A stretch of 12,479 nt of DNA from Spirochaetaceae bacterium (GTDB lineage Bacteria > Spirochaetota > Spirochaetia > Treponematales > Breznakiellaceae): NCBI GenBank assembly GCA_031258625.1, contig JAIRMO010000204.1, positions 1-12,479 of the forward strand, written 5' to 3'. The position numbers were made by a program, and so were the translations under genes. The stretch's first letter is position 1. Every line of letters starts with the position of its first letter. Below the pieces are notes generated by a model, which saw only the letters and a program-made list of their open reading frames with translations, made no database searches and was not told the origin of the DNA. This document shows positions 6,771 to 12,479 of this stretch, piece by piece.

Positions 6771-6955
6771 GTTTATTCTCCCTCTATTACCGGAATAGTA
6801 ATATTCCCGGTTCCCTCTGTCCAGCGTCCCCCGGCGGGCGGTTCATCGCACGGCGCCACGGCAGGGAAACAGCCCCCTTCTCCTTTTTCCCTGGACCTTT
6901 ATCCCTGTCGTCTAGTCCCTTTGACCTTTTTGTTATAAAATAGTACATTATAATT
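6771..6955. promoter_or_regulatory. divergent control region between the HD and PilZ operons
   Basis: 185 bp separate the two start codons. A perfect inverted repeat GGAATA-GTAA-TATTCC (6792-6807) lies about 22 bp upstream of the HD start codon and could be an operator over the HD promoter. The middle is GC-rich without an evident signal. The right end turns AT-rich and carries the promoter-like boxes of the + strand operon. Confidence 0.45.
6921..6949 (+). promoter_or_regulatory. promoter of the exported-protein/PilZ operon
   Basis: TTGACC (6921-6926) and TACATT (6944-6949) are 17 nt apart. The predicted transcription start falls on or next to the ATG at 6956, so the transcript may be leaderless. 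No Shine-Dalgarno precedes that ATG. A perfect TATAAT at 6949-6954 is an alternative -10, but would start transcription inside the gene. Confidence 0.45.
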
Positions 6956-7534
6956 ATGGAAAGTCATAAGGCTGCTTGGGGACTTCTCCTTATGTTTACG
7001 TGTCTGTGTGTCACGAGACCGGTTTTCTCTTTTTCCCAAAGTAATGATATAGTTCCGCCGCCAATTGAAAACACCTCCGACGGGGCCATTCCTCCCATTT
7101 TGTTACGGCCCCAGCGGGGGGAAGCCCTCCGTTATCCCCGGGACACCGTCATCGGTGAATTGGGCGGGGGGCAAGCCCCGGATGACGCCTATGTTTTTGC
7201 CCGGAGCCTTATGACCGCTTTGCTTTACGAAAACAGGAATTCCCGGCTCCTTTCCCCATTGGGAAATGATTTCTGGGATGGTTTTTTCGGAACCCTCAAA
7301 CAGGTCAGGCCCCGGAAATATCACCTGGGGGGAGGGAAGGAAGAACCCGACGGAAGCACCTCTTTTCTGTTCCGGTTTATCGGCAGTAATACGGCGGCGG
7401 CCGGGGAATTGTACCTTCGTAAGGAAAATAACAACTGGCTTCTTGAGGAAATTATATTAGAAAATGTAAAAAATATTGGGGAAGGAGAGGAACCGTATAA
7501 ATACGACTTCTCTCCGTATGAACGTTTCTTCTAG
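6956..7534 (+). CDS. small exported protein of unknown function upstream of PilZ protein
   Basis: A 192-residue protein whose first 25 residues form a Sec signal peptide (MESHKAAWGLLLMFTCLCV...VFSFSQ). FTC and CLC do not make a convincing lipobox, so I predict a soluble periplasmic protein. The mature part starts with a Pro-rich stretch, then has a predicted alpha/beta domain containing YVFARSLMTALLYE, FWDGFFGTLKQVRPRKYHLGGG, FLFRFIG and WLLEEIILENVKN. The region 130-180 (phenylalanine/tyrosine strands, GELYLRKENNNWLLEEI) resembles small periplasmic sandwich or NTF2-like folds, but I recognise no family. It lies 8 bp upstream of the PilZ gene, and its stop codon overlaps that gene's ribosome binding site, so the two are almost certainly co-transcribed. 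The start lacks a Shine-Dalgarno; the ATG at 6992 would lose the charged n-region. Confidence 0.72.
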   Translation: MESHKAAWGLLLMFTCLCVTRPVFSFSQSNDIVPPPIENTSDGAIPPILLRPQRGEALRYPRDTVIGELGGGQAPDDAYVFARSLMTALLYENRNSRLLSPLGNDFWDGFFGTLKQVRPRKYHLGGGKEEPDGSTSFLFRFIGSNTAAAGELYLRKENNNWLLEEIILENVKNIGEGEEPYKYDFSPYERFF

Positions 7535-7542
7535 GTGTAAAC

Positions 7543-8775
7543 ATGGCAACGCCGATTCAGAGTATTGAAAAAGATTTTTTACTCAAGACCCTCTACGATG
7601 AAAACATCCCCATTATGTATTTGAATAACCGTACGGAGTATGTGTTTACCGTAAACAGACCTATTAAAAATGAAATTTATTTTCAACCGGATCATCCGGT
7701 GGAGGGACTTGGCCCTAAAAAAAAGATGAACCTTATGTTTGATTACCGGGGCCGGCTTATCAGTTTTTCCGTCGTGGTAACCGCCATTAGGGATAATTGT
7801 ATCATCACGAATGTACCGGACACACTCTTCAGAAATCTGATCCGATCCTATTCCCGGGTTACCCGTCCTCAGGACCTCCAGATCCAGCTCAGTTTTTTGG
7901 GGGATCGGTACTCCCTCCGTTATCCCAAGCTGTCTGAATACGAACCGGTGAAACTGGGGGATTTTATAAATCAGATGGATCCGAATAACTTCTCCGGGCT
8001 TATTAAGCAATTGGCCCAATGGGTAAAAAAAATCGCCAGCGGATATAAACTGGTAATTTTTAAGAGTATACGGCCTGCCGTCTTTGAGGAACGGCTCCTT
8101 GCCCAGACCGGAAAGGCTATTTACCTTCCTTCCCCCCTATCCAAACTGCCCCAGACCGATCCGTATCCCCAAAAAAGGCTTATCACCGAGGAAATGTTCC
8201 TCCAATATCTGGAACATACCGGCGTGGGGAAAAACTATTTGGATGAGACCCTTGACCGGTTTATCAAAACAAGATTTGACGCGGGGATCCTTTCCGATGT
8301 TTGGGTTCCCGTTCTTTTCCAGGAATATATAATCGGGTATATCCACGCGTGGATCAATCAAGAAGGAATGCCCCCCTTCAATTTTTCGATCATAGATATC
8401 CTCTATCAATTCGCCAATATTTTTGCCTTTTCTTTAAAACTAAACGGGTACTTTGAATCGGGTAAATTAAAAAACGAACCCCTGGAAGGTACGGTTATTG
8501 ATATCAGCGCATCGGGTATGTTATTTGCCTGTCCCCTTGCCTCTTTTCCCGTCACCCTGCTGCCGGAAAGTGAGCTGGCGCTCAAAATGATCGCCCCCAA
8601 TCGGACCATCCAGTGTAATGTCAAGATAGTCCGGCAGTATAAGGAAAACTCCATGGGGTATTTCGGCTGCCGTTTCCTGGATATGGCTCCCGAGGACGTG
8701 CGGTTTCTCTTTGAATGTATCTACGGTAAAATCCTGACGGATTCGGACGCCGCCTTTCTGGCCGGCCATGTCTAG
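7543..8775 (+). CDS. PilZ-domain protein with YcgR-N-like and GAF/DUF1577-like regions
   Basis: A 410-residue cytoplasmic protein, probably a c-di-GMP effector. Residues 30-100 resemble a YcgR-type N-terminal beta domain. RSYSR (101-105) fits the RxxxR half of the c-di-GMP site. Residues 110-130 are two strands (DLQIQLSFLGDRYSLRYPK). Residues 165-305, with VWVPVLFQEYIIGYIHAWINQ and a final FANIFAFSLKL helix, look GAF-like, as in the spirochaete DUF1577 family. Residues 313-395 are a PilZ barrel with VIDISASGM (D320, S322, G325: the DxSxxG half) and YFGCRFLDM. No RxxxR precedes this barrel, so the two motif halves are about 215 residues apart. AGGTG 5 nt before the ATG overlaps the upstream stop. 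The TAG stop is shared with the opposite-strand gene. Confidence 0.8.
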   Translation: MATPIQSIEKDFLLKTLYDENIPIMYLNNRTEYVFTVNRPIKNEIYFQPDHPVEGLGPKKKMNLMFDYRGRLISFSVVVTAIRDNCIITNVPDTLFRNLIRSYSRVTRPQDLQIQLSFLGDRYSLRYPKLSEYEPVKLGDFINQMDPNNFSGLIKQLAQWVKKIASGYKLVIFKSIRPAVFEERLLAQTGKAIYLPSPLSKLPQTDPYPQKRLITEEMFLQYLEHTGVGKNYLDETLDRFIKTRFDAGILSDVWVPVLFQEYIIGYIHAWINQEGMPPFNFSIIDILYQFANIFAFSLKLNGYFESGKLKNEPLEGTVIDISASGMLFACPLASFPVTLLPESELALKMIAPNRTIQCNVKIVRQYKENSMGYFGCRFLDMAPEDVRFLFECIYGKILTDSDAAFLAGHV

Positions 8776-10946
8776 GAACCTTGGTTCCCGGAACCTTGGT
8801 TCCCGGAACCGGGTAAGGGAATGTCGTCGTAACGGCCGGAGTTGTTCCAATAGGTAAAGCCGGAATTTCCCGCGTGACGGACCCCCTCAATCTCCCGGCG
8901 GACATAATCGGCGTTATAGTAGGTACGGTCATAGGCAACGTTAAGAAAAAAGGCCTGCACATAGGGCCGTACCACAATTTTGTGCCGGGCGATAAGGGCG
9001 GTTCTTCTGATCCCCTGGTAATAGATCCGGTAGGGCCGGAGTTCCGCCGGGACCTGGGCGAGAAAGGTCTGCTCAAAATGGCTGGGATAATACATGGGGC
9101 AGATCACGTCCACATAGGGGGCCAAAAGTTCCACTTCCTGACCGGTTCTGGCCCCGGTACGGTACCAACCGTTGGCGCCGTAAATATCGATAGAGATGGG
9201 GGCGTTGATCCGGGACCGGACGTGGCGGAGGAAGGACAGGATCGCGCTTTCCATGTCCATCCCCTGTTCCCGCCAACGGTACCGGGCGTTGCCGAGGTTA
9301 ACCCCGTCGGTGGGGAACCGGATATAATCAAACTGAATTTCATCAAACCCCCGTTCATGAAGCTCCCGGGAGACGGCGGCGATGTATTCCCAGACTTCTT
9401 CGGAATAGGGGTCTACCCAGCGTTCATCGTAGAAGGTCCGGACAATCTCATATTCAGGATCATCCGCGGGGAGAATCTGTACCAGGGGGTCCTGATTTTC
9501 CGCCGGGGCCTGGCCGGGCGGGGGTTTCCGCTGCCGCCGGTCATAATAGCCGATCCAGGCCCGGTTGGTTTGGGCGTCCCAGACCGCGTATTTCCCCCCC
9601 CCTTTTCCGGCAAGCTCCGGGTCCTTAAAAACCACGATCCGGGCCACCGTATATATCCCCCGGTCCTTCATGGTTTTGAGGAAATGGTCGATATCCACGG
9701 ACCTGAAAACCCGGCCTTTTTCGGCAATCGCCGGATTGTTGGGGGTAAACCGGAGGCGCCCCCAATCGTCTTTCATATCCACCACCACCATGTTGAGCCC
9801 CCGGCTTTCCAGCAGATCCAGGTAGGGGTTAAGGCTTTTTTCGTCCAGGACATGATTGACCGGAAGGTAGATCCCCTCCTTACCCGACACGGTATAATGG
9901 GCGGCGGAGCGGCCGTTTCCGACGGCATCTTCCAAAAGCCAAAGTTCCGAGAGCCTAATGGGCCCCTCATCACCGGGATTATCCCTATAAAGGCAATTGG
10001 GTTTAATGCCGACGCTCCGGGGGAGGTCCAGGATAATCCGCTTAAGGTCCTGCCGCTGCCGCCCCTCCCGGATCGGCTCCTGCCGGGGGATTTCCATGAC
10101 GGCCCCGTTCCGGACAAACCGGAGGGTCTTTTCCCCCACGGAAAGGGAATCCACGGCGCCTGTTTCCGCGGGGTCAGACCAGAGAAGGTCGAAACGTTTC
10201 TCCGCCCAGTTCAGGCGGTACACCCGGCCGCGGAAGGTCTGGGAAACATAAACCGGCCATGGGGATGTTTCCCCTTCGGGGAGGCCCACGGCAATATCCG
10301 AAACTTCATCGGGATTATCGGTGGTTTCCATTTTTTCAAGCCCGTCGTTCAATTCAATCCACCGGGCCCCGGTTTTGCCGGGGGTAATATAATGAATGCC
10401 GTAAATACTGTGGGAAAGAAACACCGTAAGCTCCGGGAGTTCCGCCACGGCCACCGCCTTGATGCCGTTGGATCGATAGGGGGGAGCCCCCAGGCTTTCC
10501 CAGCGGAGTCCCCCGTTCCGGGTGAGGAAAACCATGTCCTTGGTGGCGCAGACCATAATATCGGGGTTTTCCGGGTTATATTCCAGATCCTTTATCTCCT
10601 GGATCAGGGAGACAAAAGATTTTTGCCCCCCCTCGTATACCTTGATGGTTTTTACCGGAAGCCCTTCATTCCGGCTTTCCCAGTTCCGCAGGTCCGGGGA
10701 GACCAGGACCCCCTGATCCCCCAGGATGGCCCACAAAGTTCCGATCCGGATAATTTTCCGTACCTCCTCTCCCGCTCCGATCCTGAGGGGGATGACGGTT
10801 CCATTGCCGCTTAGAGCGTACAAGCCCCGGTCGGTACCGACAAGCATGGAAGCCCCCGCCGGGGAGGTCCGGGCAAGCGCCGGCGGAGGACCATAACCCC
10901 AAAAAAGGATGAAAAGAAGCGTTATGCCGCGGAAAAACCTCTGCAT
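8772..10946 (-). CDS. exported DUF4015 glycoside-hydrolase-like protein with N-terminal propeller-like half
   Basis: A 724-residue exported protein. The signal peptide is MQRFFRGITLLFILFWGYGPPPALA (1-25). Residues 33-290 contain repeated beta segments (MLVGTDRGLYAL, VLVSPDLRNWESRNEGLP, VFLTRNGGLRWESLGAP); SPDLRNW and TRNGGLRW are Asp-box/BNR-like turns of sialidase-type propellers. Residues 355-712 match the putative glycoside hydrolase domain DUF4015: GIYLPV, MVVVDMKDDWGRLRF (386-400), YTVARIVVFKD, FDEIQFDYIRFP (534-545), ISIDIYGANGW, VDVICPMYYPSHF and GFTYWNNSGRY. The acidic residues in DMKDD, QFDYIRFP and DIYG are the likely active site of a TIM barrel; the substrate is unknown. The C-terminus ends GSGNQGSGNQGS. 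An in-frame TAA upstream rules out a longer N-terminus; GGAG lies a distant 12 nt before the ATG. Confidence 0.85.
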   Translation of the reverse strand: MQRFFRGITLLFILFWGYGPPPALARTSPAGASMLVGTDRGLYALSGNGTVIPLRIGAGEEVRKIIRIGTLWAILGDQGVLVSPDLRNWESRNEGLPVKTIKVYEGGQKSFVSLIQEIKDLEYNPENPDIMVCATKDMVFLTRNGGLRWESLGAPPYRSNGIKAVAVAELPELTVFLSHSIYGIHYITPGKTGARWIELNDGLEKMETTDNPDEVSDIAVGLPEGETSPWPVYVSQTFRGRVYRLNWAEKRFDLLWSDPAETGAVDSLSVGEKTLRFVRNGAVMEIPRQEPIREGRQRQDLKRIILDLPRSVGIKPNCLYRDNPGDEGPIRLSELWLLEDAVGNGRSAAHYTVSGKEGIYLPVNHVLDEKSLNPYLDLLESRGLNMVVVDMKDDWGRLRFTPNNPAIAEKGRVFRSVDIDHFLKTMKDRGIYTVARIVVFKDPELAGKGGGKYAVWDAQTNRAWIGYYDRRQRKPPPGQAPAENQDPLVQILPADDPEYEIVRTFYDERWVDPYSEEVWEYIAAVSRELHERGFDEIQFDYIRFPTDGVNLGNARYRWREQGMDMESAILSFLRHVRSRINAPISIDIYGANGWYRTGARTGQEVELLAPYVDVICPMYYPSHFEQTFLAQVPAELRPYRIYYQGIRRTALIARHKIVVRPYVQAFFLNVAYDRTYYNADYVRREIEGVRHAGNSGFTYWNNSGRYDDIPLPGSGNQGSGNQGS
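8775..8804 (-). repeat. 15-bp tandem repeat at the gene 3' end
   Basis: GGAACCTTGGTTCCC occurs twice in tandem (8775-8789, 8790-8804), followed by a partial third GGAACC (8805-8810). Each unit is itself an inverted repeat (GGAACC-TT-GGTTCC). It encodes the (NQGSG) repeat at the C-terminus of the DUF4015 protein and begins within the overlapping stop codons of the convergent genes. Confidence 0.85.
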
Positions 10947-10997
10947 ATAAGAACTTTACTCCACATATCAAGACTAGTACAGTGCCGCCGGTGTGAT

Positions 10998-11003
10998 TAT
11001 ACT
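10998..11003 (+). promoter_or_regulatory. -10 box of the phosphofructokinase promoter
   Basis: TATACT lies 6 nt before the ATG at 11010, preceded by TGTGAT (a loose extended -10). No clear -35 is visible at 16-18 nt spacing. The start of transcription should fall at about 11010. Confidence 0.4.
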
Positions 11004-11009
11004 CTAAAT

Positions 11010-12104
11010 ATGGGAAACAGCGGGAACAGTTTGACAAAAACATTCGGTATTTTAACCAGCGGCGGGGATTGTCCGGGGTTAAACGCCGCTATCCGGGGGG
11101 TATGCCGGGCGGCTTATGACCGGTATAACATGAGCGTCCTGGGGATTGCCAACGGGTACCGGGGACTTATTGAAGGGGACGCCCGGTTCCTCCTCCCCCG
11201 GGATTTTTCCGGGATCCTGACCCGGGGGGGGACCATCCTGGGGACAAGCCGGGAAAAACCCTTTAAATCCAAACCCGGGGAGTACGACAGTGAGTTGGGG
11301 GCGGATAAGGTGGCGGCTATCAAGGAAAATTACCGCAAGTTCAACCTGGACTGCCTCGTGGTCCTGGGGGGAAACGGGACCAATACCACGGGGTACCTCC
11401 TGGCCAAGGAAGGGCTTAATATCATCGGCCTCCCCAAAACCATAGACAACGATATCATCGGTACGGATCGTACCTTCGGTTTCCATTCCGCCCTTTCCAT
11501 CGCCACCGAAGCCATTGACCGGCTTCATTCCACGGCCCAGAGCCATAACCGGGTTATGGTGATTGAGCTTATGGGCCACAAAACCGGCTGGCTTTCCCTC
11601 TACGCCGGGGTGGCCGGGGGGGGAGATGTGATCCTCATCCCGGAAAAACCCTACGATATCAAGGCCATAGGCCGGCACCTGGAGAAACGCTTCCAAAGCG
11701 GCCGGGGGTTTTCCATTGTGATAGTCGCCGAAGGGGCCGTCTCGGTGGAGGAGGCAAAGATGGATAAAAAGGACCGGAAGAAACACCGGGAGCAGACCCC
11801 TTCCCTGGGGTATAAGGTCGCCCGGGAAATTGAGGCGGAGACGGGGATGGAAACCCGGGCCACGGTACTGGGGTATGTACAACGGGGAGGTGTTCCCAGC
11901 GCTTCGGACCGGGTCCTGGCCACGAGCCTGGGGACCGCCGCGGCGGATCTCCTAGCCCGGGGGAAATACGGCAGGATGGCCGCCCTTGTGGGCAATGAGG
12001 TCGCCTCCGTTGATCTAAGCATCCCCGCGGGCAAGGTCAAATACGTCCCGGAGGATCACTACATGATCGACACCGCCCTGGCGGTGGGAACTTGTATGGG
12101 GTAG
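11010..12104 (+). CDS. 6-phosphofructokinase, GGNGT/PKTIDND subfamily
   Basis: A 364-residue cytoplasmic PfkA-family enzyme that phosphorylates fructose 6-phosphate in glycolysis. Visible motifs: GILTSGGDCPGLNAAIRGV (13-31, phosphoryl-donor loop), LGGNGTNTTG (119-128), PKTIDNDIIGTDRTFGF (142-158, with the catalytic TIDND), MGHKTGWL (188-195), VAEGA, and LGYVQRGGVPSASDR (substrate arginine). The final KVKYVPEDHYMIDTA is typical. Where E. coli has GGDGS and PGTIDND, this protein has GGNGT and PKTIDND. Gly after Asn argues for ATP; Lys in PKTIDND is shared with PPi-dependent and group III enzymes, so the donor is not certain. The ATG at 11010 falls at the predicted transcription start. A TTG at 11031 (giving MTKTFGILTSGGD) has GGGA 5 nt upstream and fits the usual family N-terminus. 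Confidence 0.9.
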   Translation: MGNSGNSLTKTFGILTSGGDCPGLNAAIRGVCRAAYDRYNMSVLGIANGYRGLIEGDARFLLPRDFSGILTRGGTILGTSREKPFKSKPGEYDSELGADKVAAIKENYRKFNLDCLVVLGGNGTNTTGYLLAKEGLNIIGLPKTIDNDIIGTDRTFGFHSALSIATEAIDRLHSTAQSHNRVMVIELMGHKTGWLSLYAGVAGGGDVILIPEKPYDIKAIGRHLEKRFQSGRGFSIVIVAEGAVSVEEAKMDKKDRKKHREQTPSLGYKVAREIEAETGMETRATVLGYVQRGGVPSASDRVLATSLGTAAADLLARGKYGRMAALVGNEVASVDLSIPAGKVKYVPEDHYMIDTALAVGTCMG

Positions 12105-12309
12105 AGGGTTCCTTATGTAACGTTCCGGCTGTATGGAAGCCGCTTGTACGGCAATCAGAAAGGTTTGGCGGCCCGGCCTAGCCGGCCGGAACCCCGAGGG
12201 GCCAATGGGCGGCGGAGCGTAAACAGTCCTGTTATGCGACGTTTGGAATGCCCTCGAACTACGCATAGATTTCTTTGTTGCGCCTAGCAATAAAAAACCT
12301 GCTACGAAG
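12105..12309 (+). other. hairpin-rich non-coding stretch downstream of phosphofructokinase
   Basis: I see no credible gene in these 205 bp. Several short perfect stems are present: CCGGCC-TAGCC-GGCCGG, CCCC-GA-GGGG, AACAG-TC-CTGTT inside a longer GCGT/ATGC stem, and TATGCG/CGCATA enclosing about 22 nt. It matches no RNA family that I recognise (the tmRNA, RNase P and SRP RNA signatures are absent). It may be a structured 3' UTR or a small RNA ending at the terminator at 12310. Confidence 0.4.
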
Positions 12310-12339
12310 CGCACCGCCAAGGATGGCGGTGCGGGTTTT
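12310..12339 (+). terminator. strong Rho-independent terminator
   Basis: CGCACCGCC-AAGGAT-GGCGGTGCG is a perfect 9-bp GC-rich stem with a 6-nt loop, followed by GGTTTTAATTT. It ends the phosphofructokinase transcript or an RNA encoded between them. A6 at 12289-12294 on the other side could let it work in reverse, though less well. Confidence 0.85.
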
Positions 12340-12403
12340 AATTTACTAGACTTGTTCGAAAACCTCCTATTAACTATTTAATTCAAAATTAATAATACCA
12401 CAA

Positions 12404-12430
12404 ACAAGAGACATTCTCAGAAAATGTCTT
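12404..12430. repeat. perfect 7-bp inverted repeat in AT-rich DNA
   Basis: AGACATT-CTCAGAA-AATGTCT lies at about 12409-12429, overlapping the possible start codon at 12424. It could be an operator or a hairpin masking that start. Confidence 0.35.
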
Positions 12431-12479
12431 CGACGATGATTCCGGTATGGATAGGCCATTATCTTGAATGTTTTGATTC
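12424..12479 (+). CDS. possible 5' end of a gene running off the window
   Basis: An open frame begins ATG TCT TCG ACG ATG ATT and reads MSSTMIPVWIGHYLECFD to the window edge. It follows the terminator and an AT-rich stretch, as a new transcription unit would, but no good Shine-Dalgarno precedes either ATG (12424 or 12436). Eighteen codons are too few for recognition. Confidence 0.2.
   Translation, partial: MSSTMIPVWIGHYLECFD

Noticed and set aside
6399..6938. A 179-codon + strand frame over the HD gene start and promoter
   Set aside because: It is antisense to conserved HD motifs and crosses the divergent control region; its composition is low-complexity Gly/Pro.
8874..10814. A 646-codon open frame on the + strand, antisense to the DUF4015 gene
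   Set aside because: It lies in exact codon register opposite the real gene and stays open only because that gene avoids TTA, CTA and TCA codons. Its translation is Gly/Pro/Phe-rich with no domain, while the minus-strand protein has a signal peptide and a recognisable family.
12015..12320. A 101-codon minus-strand frame starting in the terminator stem
   Set aside because: There is no Shine-Dalgarno, the start lies inside a strong terminator hairpin, and the last third is antisense to phosphofructokinase. The hydrophobic N-terminus (FVAGFLLLGA) is not enough to support it.
12105..12341. tmRNA, RNase P RNA or SRP RNA in the stretch after phosphofructokinase
   Set aside because: None of the conserved core signatures of these RNAs is visible (no tRNA-like 3' end, no GAGGAAAGUC-type P4 segment, no SRP apical loop).
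12105..12479. Integron attC site, considered because Treponema species can carry integrons
   Set aside because: No paired RYYYAAC and GTTRRRY core sites in the right arrangement were found.

Overview
The window most probably comes from a spirochaete, and a Treponema-like insect-gut lineage is my best guess. That rests on inference: the set of encoded proteins, spirochaete-style lipoproteins and barrel proteins with low-complexity tails, and GC-rich genes separated by AT-rich promoters. No rRNA or other phylogenetic marker is present. There is one tRNA gene, tRNA-Pro(TGG), and no CRISPR array, phage gene or certain mobile element.

Layout. (1) 1-1361, + strand: the C-terminal end of an RND-type efflux pump overlaps by 4 bp a Gfo/Idh/MocA-family oxidoreductase. 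(2) 1367-4243, - strand: a predicted outer-membrane beta-barrel protein with a periplasmic CsgG/TolB-like N-domain and a Thr/Gly tail lies downstream of a separately promoted lipoprotein made of repeated beta-rich modules, with hairpin terminators between them. (3) 4338-4712: tRNA-Pro(TGG) on the - strand with a good promoter, then about 300 bp of gene-free DNA packed with direct and inverted repeats. (4) 4713-6770, - strand: a two-gene operon of an HD-domain phosphohydrolase followed by a ComFB-domain protein with a beta-rich C-terminal extension. (5) 6956-8775, + strand, divergent from region 4: a small exported protein and a PilZ-type protein. (6) 8772-10946, - strand: a large exported protein with a propeller-like N-half and a DUF4015 glycoside-hydrolase-like C-half. 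(7) 11010-12104, + strand: 6-phosphofructokinase of the GGNGT/PKTIDND type, followed by about 200 nt of hairpin-rich non-coding DNA and a strong Rho-independent terminator. The last 140 bp are AT-rich and may hold the edge of another element or gene.

The centre (4713-8775) is the most coherent part. A predicted nucleotide phosphohydrolase, a ComFB-domain protein and a PilZ-domain protein sit in two divergent operons around one 185-bp control region. PilZ is the classical c-di-GMP receptor fold, and ComFB has more recently been linked to cyclic dinucleotide binding, so I infer a small second-messenger signalling locus. The flanking exported proteins (barrel, lipoprotein, DUF4015 protein) are envelope functions, and all three end in Gly-Ser-Gly type tails.
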